Positions 9,917 through 21,748 of a stretch of DNA of 64,000 nucleotides are shown piece by piece. The notes under the pieces are model-generated. The model was not told the origin of the DNA, did not search any database, and saw nothing but the letters and a program-made list of their open reading frames with translations. The stretch lies in NCBI GenBank assembly GCA_946902875.1, contig OX336340.1, forward strand, positions 8,267,739 to 8,331,738, in the 5' to 3' direction. How positions within the stretch are numbered: position 1 is the stretch's first letter; the number at the start of each line of letters is the position of its first letter. A program made the translations under genes and the position numbers. Origin of the DNA: Nematopogon swammerdamellus (lineage: Eukaryota > Arthropoda > Insecta > Lepidoptera > Adelidae).

Positions 9917-9950
9917 AGCTGTTATTGTCACAAGTGTGACAATAACAGCT
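9917..9950. repeat. Perfect 34-bp palindrome
   Basis: AGCTGTTATTGTCAC, four bases AAGT, then GTGACAATAACAGCT. Arms of 15 bp match exactly. It could be a small hairpin element or a dyad binding site. Confidence 0.85.
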
Positions 9951-10307
9951 GAATCCTTTTGAACTTTTCGGTGCGGGGGAGGGGGGTTGGGCGGGGGAGG
10001 AAGCTGAAGGAAGCAGGCTGCAACTGAAAGCGACGACCTTCTTTGGGCTTGACACTTCCAACCAACCGCACCAATCTTGACGCTCGAGACGGGCGAGATT
10101 TAGCGCCTTTTAAGCTCAACTAGTGATTCAATGACGTATGGAGAATTTTATAATATCTACAAGGAAAGGCATCGATATTGCTCCATATTTTATAGATATA
10201 TGATTAGAACGATACTACTGAGTTAATAAATTCTTTAATTACTAAATTCCATAAACTATTCATTATGGACGCGTTATGATATGATATGCATTGTTTACTA
10301 TGTTTTT

Positions 10308-10665
10308 AGGTTTCCGTATCCCGTACGGAAGCCTATTACTAAGCCTCCGCCGTCCGTCTGTCCGTCCGTCTGTCCGAGGGCTGTATCTCTTGAACCGTAA
10401 TAGGTAGCCCGTTGAAATTTTCACAGAACATGTGTTACTATGTCGGATATAACAACAAATAATAAAAAAAAAGAAAATGTTAAACATTAAGGGGCTCCCA
10501 TACAACAAACGTCCGAAAAATCGATTAGTCACACTACTGAATAATAGATGGCGCCACAGGCTTTTATACATTGCATTGTTAAAAGACAAAAGATAGGCGG
10601 ATAATAGCGGATAGATACGGAAACCTCCGTGCGCGAGTAAAACTCGCACTTAACAGATTTTTTTC
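10308..10665 (-). mobile_element. GGCCAAGTGCGAGTC-family interspersed repeat
   Basis: A second near-complete copy: TTTCCGTATCCCGTACGGAA, a CCGT/CTGT-rich part, TTGAACCGTAATAGGTAGCC, and an end at GTGCGCGAGTAAAACTCGCA then CTTAACAG-A-T7. The frames at 10263-10747 on the minus strand are carried by this repeat and are not genes. Confidence 0.8.
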
Positions 10666-10984
10666 TTTCGATGGTGTAATATTTATTACACCTTAGGTGT
10701 ACGTACAATACATTAGACGAAAAACATTTGGAGCTAAGAGATAACAATAGTTTATTTTGAACCGGGGGAACATTTGCTCACTAAATTCATTTGGAGGATG
10801 CAACATTTTACAGATTATTTAAAAAAAATAATCCCTTGAATTAAAGAGAATTAATTTGAATGCGCCCACATAAACGGACACCGCAATTTTATTTAAAATA
10901 AACCGGAAAAAAACGGCCTATTTGATGCAAGGCGACACAATTAATCAAAAGCTCACGGCAATAGACGAAGCTAAAAGAACAACC

Positions 10985-11120
10985 TCCAGCCCGGCGAAGC
11001 GAGGATTAAATATTTATTATTCAAGTGGCGGTGCTTTCGAAGCTCGGCAGCGGCGGGGGCGGCGAGGGGGACGCGCGGGGGCGGCCGGAACCAGGCCAAA
11101 GGCGCTAGCTGGTCGGGGGC
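10985..11120. other. GC-rich patch
   Basis: CGGCAGCGGCGGGGGCGGCG and GACGCGCGGGGGCGGCCGG form a short CpG-rich island. An open frame passes through it (10922-11212) but has no recognisable domain. No TATA or splice signal is clear. Confidence 0.3.
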
Positions 11121-11574
11121 AAAATATTTTCAAGTCTGAAATTTACGTCACAAAAGGAGAACGGCGGATGTGCACTAATAAATTTAATTTAACTGAAGGA
11201 GTCAGGACTTAATTGATTTCATTCGTACAAACAGTTATACGGGGCTTGATTTTCGCTCAAACCCCGCTCACGATTCGAGGGCTGAATATGTTCTTCTCTA
11301 ATTTTCAGATTTATTACTTGTAGCTAGCCTGCGGCCTCCATGTATTCATAGATAGAGTGAACACAGCCGAAACTCATTGATACCTAAGTGTACGTATATG
11401 ATGTATGTATATATTAATAAATCGATCTTCACCAACAAGTACCTACCTACAGACACCACCGTCCACCACCCGTGCGGGCAATAATACTTAGGCACCACCA
11501 AAGTTCCCTAGATATAATAAAGGCTGTGTTTTGTATATTCATCATAAGCCAAACCGGTAACGTGAAACCGTTGT

Positions 11575-11652
11575 TTCCCGCCGATCGGAGTAAGCAGAGT
11601 AATCGGAGTTGTGCTGCAGGTACTGTTGTAAATTACATAACAACACTGATTG
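11575..11652 (-). mobile_element. RTE-like LINE end fragment
   Basis: CGATCGGAGTAAGCAGAGTA and ATCGGAGTTGTGCTGCAGGT then TGTAAATTAC match the minus copy at 38690-38750. Both termini are missing. Confidence 0.65.
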
Positions 11653-12290
11653 GTAACCCTTATATTTCGGTACCGAAATAATTTCTGTACCGAAATATTA
11701 ACAGTACCCAAAAAGTTTACAAACCTTCAATACATGTTTTCGTCTCTACCGGTTCCGTTGTATATACGTAATTCAATACCTGGTTGCACAGTGTTTTGGG
11801 CATAAGCTTTTACAAGTCATGAAACTATCAATGAGTATTATGATAGACAGTGAATGGACTTTCCTCTGAGCAATAAGTTAAGTCATTTATCTTAATTAAC
11901 TAATAATTTACGATTTAGTTGATTCATGACCAAGTGAGGGGAAAAGTTTTGGGAGGAGGGTTACTACCCTTCCCTTCACAGCTCATGTCAGGTGGTATTA
12001 GCTTTATAATATATTTATGTGAGAAGAATTCAGAAAAATAAATAAAATGTTATGGAAGTCTCTATCCTTGACTATCATACAATTTCCAAAAATGATGTGT
12101 CGTCACATCTTTACGTCACTCTCCAAGCTTAAGTGCACTGAATTTCTGTTTCATCGCTCAGTTACATGTACGTGGTGTGCCATCCGTTTATAAATATTTT
12201 TTTTTTCTAACTTCACCACACCATTGTATTGTTTATCGGTTCACAGAACACACATTTCTTCCAAATTTCATCTAGCCAATTGTCTCCGAG
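11653..12290. other. Spacer, nothing recognised
   Basis: AT-rich DNA with no motif I can name. GTACCGAAATA repeats three times in alternating orientation around 11668-11705. Confidence 0.35.
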
Positions 12291-12388
12291 TAAAATGGCT
12301 GTGACATACGGACAGACGGACGGACGGACGGACAGGATTAGATTATAAGGGTTCCGTTTTTGCCATTTGGCTACGGAACACTAAAACA
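12291..12388 (+). mobile_element. Interspersed repeat 3' fragment
   Basis: GTGACATACGGACAGACGGA (a GGAC tandem follows) leads to AAGGGTTCCGTTTTTGCCAT and CTACGGAACAC. It is the same family as 8330-8446. Confidence 0.6.
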
Positions 12389-13607
12389 ATGAACCTGATT
12401 CGCTGTAACCTAATAAAGTACATATTATGCCAAATAAGTTAGACCAATATTTTTTAACAAGAAATCAAATAAAATACGACGTACATGGGAGTAACAGTGT
12501 TAGTATATAGTAATAATAGGCATGTCATTATAGCGTGGGCGGTGGGTCTCGAAGGTGTACAAAAACATCCCTCCACAGACAATGTGGACGATCCTTTTGT
12601 TATGGATGCCTCGCCTTCAGTACTATCAGAGTGCCTGCGTAATATTATATTAAAATACTCGCACGTGAGAGCGCCATTGATCGAATGAACTTCGGCACTT
12701 TACTTTGAGAGTATGTTTGCGAATATTTTAGATACCTACGTGTAGATCTTCAGAATAACCAGATCAGATCTTTTGTTTTCGGAATTCTTGTTTTGTTTTT
12801 AGGAAAAGTAATTGTATTACTTCAAGTAGTTGTCCTCGGTTTTCGCTGCTACACAATAAAGCATTTCTTCTTCTAAACTTCTCATGATTTAGTTTCTACG
12901 GATATAAAAAATCTGCTTGTTAGGCTAATCAATATTTCGTTCTCACAAATAATTCCAAGTACTGTGTCCAAGTAAAGCATTGTTCCTCTTCATCTTATGT
13001 TGTTTTGCCCAAATTTATAGCGACGTGTACTCAAACACGGCGTTTGCTGTGCAAAAGCTATTAATTACAAAATTGTCTGCTTTGCTCTTTTCGTCTCCCT
13101 TCCTTTAACATTTCTTCTCGGTCGCACTCGTTGCCGGTGCGTCGTGTTCGCTGGGTTGTGTACAAAAGGGTTTATGAGGAACCGTAAATCAGCTGAAAGA
13201 CTATTGGACGTGGCAGCTCCGTTCCTCCTTACGTTGTAAAATGAAAGTGTTACAGTTTCCGTTTTAAACTGGGCTCTCCCTCCTCTTGAATGTCGCTTAT
13301 GTATATTTTCGCAGTACCTTGGTATTTTGATGCTGTTATTTCTGAATGTTTTGTGATTTTGATGTGAACACAAGTAGATCCCAACAAAAATGGTATAATC
13401 GCCTGCAAATTGAGTACTCTATTATACGTGCGAGTGTATTACTCGCAGGTACTTTGTCTTGTACTATAATTTTAGACAAACACTGTACATTTTCTCAGAT
13501 ATATTTTGCCTATACTGTGCCGTTTCGTATTAGTAAAAACTAACATTTCCGTTCTTAAAAACATATTTTAAAAAAAAATTAAAATTGGTATATACTCGTA
13601 TGTTCAC
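12389..13607. other. Spacer without a supported gene
   Basis: A frame at 12485-12688 (plus) and one at 13065-13373 (minus) show no domain. I see no repeat I can name. Confidence 0.35.
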
Positions 13608-13960
13608 ATATACAGGGTGTTTGGCACATCGACCGACAAAATTTTTTTGTAGGTAAGTGGGGTCATTTGCAACGTTTTGACCCGTGAATGATACCTTTTG
13701 TCAGATGTCACGAGGTATCGAGATACGATTTTTTTTCTTTATTTTTGAAAAGGACCAAAATCCCAGCTTTAAACCCTTGTAACTTTTTTGTTTATGATTG
13801 TATCAGCACGAAATACAATTTATTGAATTTTACGATGTATCCTTGTTCTAGAAAAATATTTTTTTCTATGACATGTTACAAATAAACAAATTCCAAGCAT
13901 TCACGGGTGATTTCCTTTTTGTATGTCCGCGTTGAATTTCAATCTGCAAAAGGCAGGTGA
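13608..13960 (+). repeat. Possible repeat beginning ACAGGGTGTTTGG
   Basis: TATACAGGGTGTTTGGCACA is a terminus seen in several insect repeat types from memory. The following 350 bp have no second terminus that I can pair, so this is tentative. Confidence 0.25.
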
Positions 13961-14631
13961 ATTCCTAAAATATGTTAACCTAAACTGAGGAAAGACGTCC
14001 GTTTTGTGCTCAGATTTAAACGAAACATTTTCTCATATGCATTAATTAAAATACAGGAAGAGAAATTCTTTGCAGCAAGCGATGTTGAGGTTAAAGCGAT
14101 AACAATATTTTTCACATTTTGAAATGAAATGTTGTTTTGATTTTCAAATGGAATGTTTTGCCATGCAATTTCACAATCACACTCTAACTATACGCTATAA
14201 AACTTTCGGTCTGCTGATACATGCATGTTCTTCTCACATTCCATTAGGTAACAGAGCGGAAAGTATGTTTTTTTAATTATCTGTTTATAACGACTAAAAA
14301 TTAATAATGAAAAATAATTTTATAATGTTATCGTGAGTTTATGAAATGTTTAATTTAATTTAATTAGTTGCGATCAATTGCTGAATGGGCTAGATCAGCT
14401 GTTTCAATGTGTATTTTGCTATTGAATGTTATCAATTCGGATCCTCGTTTCTTTACGAGTGGCCGCCGTTCGTAAACAATAAAATATGGTGTCATTAGTA
14501 GGAAAATAAAAAAGTGCCAAACGATGACTTAAGTGGCCGTATTTTTCTTTATTGTCGTCGTTTAGCATTTGTCCAAGACCACTTCCTCGGGGTCTCGTTT
14601 TTTATGTCACCAACAATTATTGCCTCATTCG

Positions 14632-14701
14632 TGTCTTAGATTAAGTAATAATAATTATGAATCTAAGAATCTATTTCATACCTAATGAATCTAAGACACC
14701 A
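14632..14701. repeat. 70-bp inverted repeat
   Basis: GTGTCTTAGATTAA at the left and TGAATCTAAGACAC at the right are near-perfect reverse complements, enclosing AT-rich DNA with another internal GAATCTAAGAATCTA. It is small for a MITE but of that form. Confidence 0.55.
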
Positions 14702-15489
14702 AGAGGTATAGTTTTTATACCATCACTCCATGCTCCAACCGGTATAATTTCATATTTAGCCAGTATGTACATTCTTATATTCATATATGGCTACACTGAA
14801 TCGAACCAAAAACGGGCCCTATGGACATAGCCTTTTATGTTGATTTGTCTTGTGCGTTGTTGGTACCAATCTGAGGATAAACGGGGACTGGGCATGTAAA
14901 CAGCTCTATGTAATGTTAAATACTAGTCTATTCTTACAAAAAAGAAAAAAAATCAGCAGTCGTTACAGCGGATGCGTAGTTGTAAAATTAGTAGATTTTA
15001 GACTAAATGAAAAGGAAATAAATAATAAAGGAAAAATTAAAGAAAGAACAGTCAATAATAGCTTTATCGCACGATTAGCGGTCGGTGAAGACAAATAAAC
15101 AAACGGACCAACATGAGTGGGCGTAGCAGAGCAGCGAGCGCTCTCGACAAAGCTAATCCAGTGGTTGACGGATTAGCCTAGTGCGATCAACAAGTCTCTA
15201 GACTATTTGATCATTTCAACAATACGTATAGGGATATACAGGTTGTCAATTATGCCGTGCACGCCACGGAAGTATTTTATCTGTACCCGCTTTAACATCG
15301 TGCTCTCCGAATTTGCCAAAACCTAAAAATAATAAAGAATTAAAACAATGTTAAGGACATTTTAAGAAATGGAAAACTGCAGTACATTTAATAATGAAAA
15401 GTTTGCCTGAACCCTGAAACTGCGAAAAAATATAAAAATTTAATTTATGAAACCAAAATTCCAAAGTTCTCTATGCTTAAGAAGCTCTA
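14702..15489. other. Spacer, nothing supported
   Basis: A 22-codon frame at 15113-15181 has a fair start context but no other support. GCTAATCC/GGATTAGC form a small hairpin at its end. Confidence 0.35.
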
Positions 15490-15494
15490 CATAC

Positions 15495-15924
15495 TATATT
15501 TTTCGGATATAATTACATAGGCGCTGTGCGCAGTTTCGACAAAGTGCTGAAAAATTTTATTCAGACATTATGAAAATTAAGTACCGCCTTTCAAGAGCCG
15601 TCATTAATTTTGTGGGTTCTCATGTTTATAACGGACGCTCCTAAAATATAAAAAAAAGAATCATCTGTGTACGTCGTCGTCGTACCGTACGCTATGTGTG
15701 GGTTTGGGTAATGTTACGTTTGGAAAATATGATAAGGAAGGGGATTTTATATTCTCTATAATATTATGAATGAGATATATTATGTAGAGATAAGTACCTA
15801 CCTACTGGTGTACACCGGTAGGTACTTATCTCTACATAATATATCTCATTCATAATATTATGGAGAATATAAAATCGAAACAGCGCACTGCGCCTATGTA
15901 CTCGTAATTATATCCGAAAAATAT
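15495..15924. mobile_element. Foldback (long inverted-repeat) element
   Basis: Two layers of inverted repeat share one centre near 15811 (CTGGTGTACACCGG). The inner arms are 15744-15811 and 15812-15873, nearly identical over about 62 bp. The outer arms are 15495-15540 (TTTTTCGGATATAATTACAT then AGGCGCTGTGCGCAG) and 15874-15924. On the right, the outer and inner arms are adjacent. On the left they are separated by 203 bp, so one arm gained an insert or the other lost sequence. No transposase is present. It may be a non-autonomous foldback element, or a snap-back duplication. Confidence 0.75.
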
Positions 15925-15935
15925 AATACGTTTTT

Positions 15936-16092
15936 ATATACCGTGTGTACCGTTACCAACTGCGTGGTAAACTTACTTATAGGCATATTTTAACTTTAAC
16001 CACCGTGTGTGCCTAATATGAGTTTGCATAACGTAATAATATGTAAGTGAAGCGACACGACCTAGGTGTCTAATGAATTGTAAATACTTCTG
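15936..16092. other. Spacer
   Basis: Short AT-rich spacer between the foldback and the minus-strand frame at 16093. Nothing is recognised. Confidence 0.4.
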
Positions 16093-16356
16093 TTACCCTT
16101 GACGCATTCTACAACAGTATTCTTCAACAACTAAATACGTAATGTGTTTCTGGATACAAGATTTTCCACCTAAAACTCTACTTGCATTGATTGATGTGAA
16201 TCTTTTATTTATAAGTTTTATTAAAAAATCCACTTCGTACTTTGCACGTTCAATTCTTACAATTTCGCCAAAAAAATTAACAAATATTGGCATTAATCGA
16301 CAACAGCTCATTTCCAAAATAACTTTTAATATTTTGTCAACAGCATTATATAACAT
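16093..16356 (-). pseudogene. Unrecognised 87-residue frame, protein-like
   Basis: The frame begins MLYNAVDKILKVILEMSC and contains PIFVNFFGEIVRIERAKYEV, DFLIKLINKRFTSINASRVL and a C-terminal VVEEYCCRMRQG. Amphipathic helices with I/L/V-K/R/E spacing and varied codons make it look like true coding sequence, using AT-rich codons. A stop lies directly before the ATG and the frame ends at TAA, so it is either a small gene, an exon, or a truncated transposon or viral-type gene. I do not recognise the family. An opposite-strand frame (16142-16381) is probably its shadow. Confidence 0.3.
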
Positions 16357-16359
16357 TCA

Positions 16360-17480
16360 TTCAGTAAGTAATCAGTGTTAGATGAAACAATGTTGTGCAA
16401 TTAACATATCGCATGTATAAATTATAAAAAAATATAGATGTATAATACATAAATGTATAATACAAGCCAAGACAATTACAGATAGATAATATATTACTAA
16501 ATCTAAAAACAAAACATAAGCTGCATTGAATGTAATAACGAAAAGAGCAATATATAATATCAAATAAATTGCTAAATTAAAAAAAATATGTTGACGAGTA
16601 AAACGAAAGAGAAAGAAACAGAGTAAAACAGAAAGAACAGATATCCATTACCAAGGCTATAAATCTTACAATAGTATAGAATTTTAATATTAAATTTTTA
16701 ATAGTTTGTGTAATTTTATAATATTTAACTGATGATGTGTTGTTGTGAAATTGTGATAGATACTCTAAATCTCAAATTCTCTTATTTATCTTAATCTGTT
16801 GTTTGAATATAAAGTAATATTTTTAAATGAAAATAATATTTAGATAAAATTAAGATTTGAAAGCGTTTGCAACTATAAAAATGTGAAATGTGAAAATGTA
16901 TGAAAATTAATGTACTTTAAACCTGACGATGTTAAAAAGTAAATAAATAACAATAACGATGACAAAGATTGTTGTCCGTGTTGACAAAAGCAAGCTGGTG
17001 GGAAAGCTTTATTTGAAAGTGCCATTAAAGATAATGCAAACCGAATATATAATCTTATCTTACTTGGCAAATGTTACATTATGCGCCGTCAAAATATTAA
17101 GTAATCATTGCTGTTCAGTGCAAATCTTTACATAGATTTGATAAGAAGGCTTCCCGTGTAAGCACGACACAATGTTAATTTGTATAAATAAAGCGAGTTA
17201 ATCACTGAGTTTGTTTTTTGTAGACCTATAAAGAAATGAGAGTCACCGTTATTCGAATTAGAGAGGGCCGAGAGATAGGGAGAGAAAGATGGTCTCCAGA
17301 AGCTTCTCTCCATTCACATGAACGAACTGAACGTTTATACGTGCGCGGCACTGATCATTCACGCGCTAAACGTATGTTGTTAGTGTTAATGCGTGGTTGA
17401 CCAACAAGAGATTGGGGAGTGGGGGAGTGGGGGAGTGTCACGGAAGTGCAGCTCGTCGGTCCGGCAAATGATCGATTGCC
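16360..17480. other. Very AT-rich stretch
   Basis: 16380-16870 is extremely AT-rich. Minus-strand frames there are hydrophobic low-complexity products. 17400-17450 has a GGGGGAGTG tandem. No gene is supported. Confidence 0.4.
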
Positions 17481-17484
17481 TGAG

Positions 17485-17516
17485 TATTTATAATTTCACC
17501 TTGTCTGACCCAGTTC
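17485..17516 (+). promoter_or_regulatory. Candidate core promoter
   Basis: TATTTATAA at 17485-17493 is followed by CCAGTTC, an initiator-like motif with its A at 17512, about 27 bp after the start of the TATA element. The next 70 bp are GC-richer (CGAGCGCGGTCGACGTG). No exon or donor was found downstream. Confidence 0.25.
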
Positions 17517-17813
17517 TGCGCCGCAGCTAGATGCTTATCGAGCGCGGTCGACGTGAAACACTGTGCACTTGGAGTCTTGCTAATTTTTATAATATTTCAT
17601 AGTTTCAAAGTTTTACAAATATGTATCTAGTATTAGATTTTTCATTGGTTTGGCGTTAATCTGTTTTATTTTGAATTTTTTTTAATATCTGTATTACACA
17701 TGGTTATAGTACCCAACTCTCGAACCTACCTATATTATTATTATTTTGTATTCAAAATGCTTGTTTATATACAAAATATATATATTTTTTTCATTTTAAC
17801 TAAATATCAATTG

Positions 17814-18192
17814 TCAGCCTCGGTAGCTCAGTGGTGCGGTCGGTCGACTGTTGTTAAGCAACCCTGAGCGCGGTCAGTACTTGGATGGGTGTCCGCTCGA
17901 CCGTTGGAGGCTGACCGTGGTTCGGATTCCACGTTAAACTGTACGTCACTTCCTTCTTACCATACTAGGTGATAGGGTTTATCCCGCTCGGGTTGATACC
18001 AACTGATACCGCACTGAACGAAACGTCGTCGGTCGAAACGGCTATGTAAATAGTTCGTGTTTTCCGTCCAGTTCAGTGTAGCCGACATGAAATTAAGGGA
18101 AGCACTGACATGGCACCAAGTTCACCCGGTGTTTATGGGCTGACATCACGGATGTAGTAGGTGATGTAGCCAACCGTGTCAGCATTAATAAA
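17814..18192 (+). mobile_element. Full-length SINE with chimeric tRNA/5S head
   Basis: Order of parts: CCTCGGTAGCTCAGTGGTGC (A box-like, about 17819-17838); GTTAAGCAACCCTGAGCG then CGGTCAGTACTTGGATGGGT and CCGCTCG (17853-17900), which follows insect 5S rRNA box A, intermediate element and box C; GGTTCGGATTCC (B box-like, 17919-17930); body with ACTAGGTGATAGGGTTTATC; tail with GATGTAGCCAACCGTGTCAG and a short A-rich end. ATCAAT occurs on both sides (about 17805 and 18196), a possible target duplication. RNA polymerase III transcription is expected of such heads, but the distance from A box to B box is long. Confidence 0.85.
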
Positions 18193-18980
18193 AAAATCAA
18201 TATGGAATATAAACTACCATACATCCCATGAAAAACCCAACACAAAATGATGAAGTGAGTATGATGTGTGTTCGTTCAAGTTTTCAAAGTTAGCCCATTA
18301 ATTCGAGGCAGTTGCTAGTCGCCAGTCGACAGAGTGCAGCTACGTGCTGATGAGAACAGGCAAGAACAAAGAAAACAATAGTTTTCGCAGTTTCCGCAGA
18401 GTGTATCAACTGTAATAGGCTAAAGTTTTTGAATAATGACGCATACTCATCTATTGAAAGCCGAGAGCTTCAGAATAAAAGGAGTAACAGTGTTAAAATC
18501 TTGTAGATCCTAGCTTGTACATGATATTACGTACCTATTATATAACAGTCACAAGAGTTTGTTGCCTAGACATGAAGTTATGTAGAATAGTAGACACATT
18601 TTTGAAAGCCCAGAAGTTACGTAGAAAGGTAGATGAGTATGAGTATGTACACTAATAAATGTTTACTGGAAGAAATCGCTACTAGTGATAAGTTCGCTTT
18701 TTCGCGCTATGTCTTTTTGTCTACCTCTGTATTCTATATTTATACATATTGTTCTAACTCTAGGTTTTCATCTTGTATTATTGTTTATTATCAGTGTGCA
18801 ATAAGGAATTTCTATTCTATTATATGGATTCATCTGTATCCTTATTCCTTGCCATCCAACCTACTATATTCGAAGCACTCGTCGCAGGGACTACCGTTGT
18901 TGAGTTTGTTGACATTGGGCTTTTGAGAACCCATCGGTTCTCAAAATCGTTTCATTGTAGCACCGCTAGGGTGTAACGAT
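18193..18980. other. Spacer, possibly part of a LINE end
   Basis: Frames at 18633-18976 run towards the LINE end at 18985 but I cannot align them with certainty. TTTTGAGAACC-CATC-GGTTCTCAAAA (about 18922-18947) is a perfect small hairpin. Confidence 0.3.
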
Positions 18981-18984
18981 CTGA

Positions 18985-19130
18985 GAATGTCATATTTACC
19001 GGGTAGACAGCATAGCAATAGTCCGCAAATATCTCTGAGCGTGGATTCCCGAGGAGAGGTGTTTTTGGCTCTGTCGGCTGCACCATTGATCTTCCGGCAC
19101 AGTCACCCATTTACATAAAAAAATTATAAA
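18985..19130 (+). mobile_element. LINE 3' end, second family
   Basis: TACCGGGTAGACAGCATAGC, AGTCCGCAAATATCTCTGAG, GAGGAGAGGTGTTTTTGGCT and a poly(A)-like end after TTTACATA match, in reverse, the insert at 52345-52530. That copy encodes NLGVFKRRINGLDSL just upstream, a LINE C-terminus. This copy is therefore mostly 3' UTR. Confidence 0.6.
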
Positions 19131-20880
19131 AAAATATCAGCCTGAGACTTTTCATGATTAAGTACGTCGAAGACAGCCATAGTAATAATACCAGGCATTA
19201 TTAAGATGTTATGGAACTACGTAGGTATTACCTACTCACAAACGCGTAATTATTTCAAAGTTCGCAAGTGAGTGAGCGCTTCATCATTTACCCAAAACTC
19301 GCACCGGGATGCAAAGTCATTGCGCATCGATCCATTAGATCTTCTCACGCGTATTTTCTCAATATAATTATCGACGCTTTGATGGATCTAATAACTTTAC
19401 TTCTTAGCAGGAATACGTCCAACTGCACCCAAATTCAGAAGCAAAAAGAAAATCGGGAATAGAGTACGTATTTTGAGTAAAATATATATATATATTCGCA
19501 TTCCGTACATACCTCGTAAATCGAGACGAAGCGCTATTTCTAGATTGGATTTAAATCATTCATTTATAGAAATCGCGCATATCTGGATTTAGGGAAATGT
19601 CGCTAACGAAAGACAATGTACTTTACTCGAGGTACGTACTCGATTCTCGATTTTCCTGCTACTACTTGGGCCTTCAGTAGAGTACAGTGCGTGGATGGTT
19701 ATACATACAGACAATAGAACCGCCGCGGTCCCGCTAGAGTCATCCATCACGGCTGCTGTCTGTGTAATGGACGCACCGAAGATGTTCAATACTTAGTGGG
19801 AAAAGAGTGTAAATATGAACGGTGAATGCGCAGGCTTTACTTTGGTGATCGTGAATATCGATAACAAATATTAGTTTTCATTAACTTTTATACGTAAAGA
19901 TAAAAGTTAAAAATAATTATTCTTAAAAAAAACAAAACATAACATACAATAATATCTATACATTTATAAAGAAAATCTGTTAATTTTGTATAGGTTTCAT
20001 ACAGATATTATAACTTTACTTAAATTACCTACCGAATCTATGCTAAATTGGCCGCAACTCAGCATCCTATCCTAACTCTGGTTTACAGTTGCTGCCATGT
20101 ATGAGAGAGTGTGTTTGTGTGTGTGATTTTAAGTTTACTGTAACTATTTCTACGTGTTTTATTTAGATTTTTGTGACTTTATCTGCCCCTTAAACATCTC
20201 AGCCATCTGGCTGAGTTATAAAGGGCAGTGCTTCCATTGTATGTATAGGAGGACTTCGATCATATTAATAAAGCTACACTAGGATTTTGCAAACTGTCTT
20301 TTCCGTAGAATATTTCTCTCTTTGGAAATAACAAATCATCAAATCGCAAAAATTTTCTCGAGAAATGAGTTTTACCGTTAGTCATATTTACTAATCTTAA
20401 GCTTTGTACCCAATCGAACTACCTAGTATAATAAATCAAAAGTAACGGTGTCGGGATGACTGACATACATACAAAGTAATCTCGTCTAATAGGCTCCCTT
20501 TGTACCAATAATTCAACACCATGTACAATTTTTTGCAAAGAACCCTAACAACGAATTTTACATAGATTATCCTGTGCACTTTCAAACTTACATTCACTCT
20601 ATCCCTACAATAATTTATTACTCTTTGGCGCCCACCTATCCGCGATCCTTCGATCGACGCACGGTGAAATATTTCGCCTCTCAGGCCTATTAATTTATCT
20701 ACGCACATATTGTGGCTTTATTAGCTCATGGAATCTAATGTGCGAGATATCTGCGAGCGGAGCGCGTGTTTAATCTTTCGTAATTACTGAATTTTAGGAT
20801 GATGGAGTAAAACGGCGTCAGCGAGCGTGGGCGAATCAGGAGGCAAATTCACTAGCAATCAATCGAGGATCAAGTACGCA
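19131..20880. other. Spacer without a supported gene
   Basis: A minus-strand frame at 20436-20708 (MCVDKLIGLRGEIFHRAS) contains GTAAGT inside it. CAGCCATCTGGCTG near 20200 is a small palindrome, followed by AATAAA at about 20268. None of this is enough to call a gene. Confidence 0.3.
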
Positions 20881-21527
20881 TTTCAAGTAAAATTTGTATT
20901 TGAATTTTAACATTGAAAATGTTTTTTCGATCGCTTCGGTAGGGCCCCATTTTCGCTGAAAGTGTGTTTGCCCCGTGGTATATAGTGGTTTAGGGCCACG
21001 AGGACGTATGAGGGCTCAAAAGACGCAGAATTTCAATGGCTTTCAGAACGTGAAAGTCGGAAAATTTGGAAAAGTCGAAAACTTTTTTCGAAAATTGATA
21101 AAAACCAAAAAAAAACCTTGATTTTTTAAAACCTCCGCTCGGAATATCTTCGATATCTCCTGAACGAGGTCGAAAATCGAAAAACTCAGGGACATGTCTA
21201 GAGATATTGAGACGGGGAACATTTTATATCATTACACTTTTTTCGATATTGGTGACGGTTGAGGCTGCAGAGGTGCCCTTAGCCGCGAGTTTTGCGCGGC
21301 GCGAGGTGCGATATCACGCGGCGGGCGGCTCGCGTGCGGCCACGAGGACGTATGAGAGCTCAAAAGACGCGGAATTCGAAGGGATTTAAGGTGATGTAAA
21401 AATATTTTGGAAAAGTTGGTTTTGAAAAAAAAAATTGGTTTTGAAAAATTTTTTTTTGGAAATCGAAAAAAAATTAAAATTTTCGACCGAAAAATTACGC
21501 GTTCAGTTGAATCAAGGAAATGTCAGA

Positions 21528-21643
21528 AATGTTAGATTTCACTAATTTAATGTTACAATTTTGCTCGATCGCTTCAGTAGGGCCCCATGTTAGATTTCAC
21601 TAATTTAATGTTACAATTTTTTCGATCGCTTCAGTAGGGTCCT
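21528..21643 (+). repeat. Tandem duplication of about 58 bp
   Basis: ATGTTAGATTTCACTAATTT and AATGTTACAATTTT followed by TCGATCGCTTCAGTAGGG are present twice head to tail (from about 21528 and 21587) with few differences. Confidence 0.8.
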
Positions 21644-21748
21644 ATTTTCGCTGAAAGTGTTACAGCCCTGTGGAACTTCGCAGGTTTGAGATACGAGGAT
21701 CTATTAGGACTCAAAAGACGCGGAATTCTAAGGGCTTTAAGATGGTAC

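Noticed and set aside
15113..15181. 22-codon frame with good start context
   Set aside because: Too short, no promoter or conservation evidence, and it overlaps a small hairpin.
17814..17935. tRNA gene or 5S rRNA gene
   Set aside because: The A and B box-like motifs and the 5S-like part lie inside a dispersed SINE. There is no acceptor stem pairing and no full 120-bp 5S sequence.
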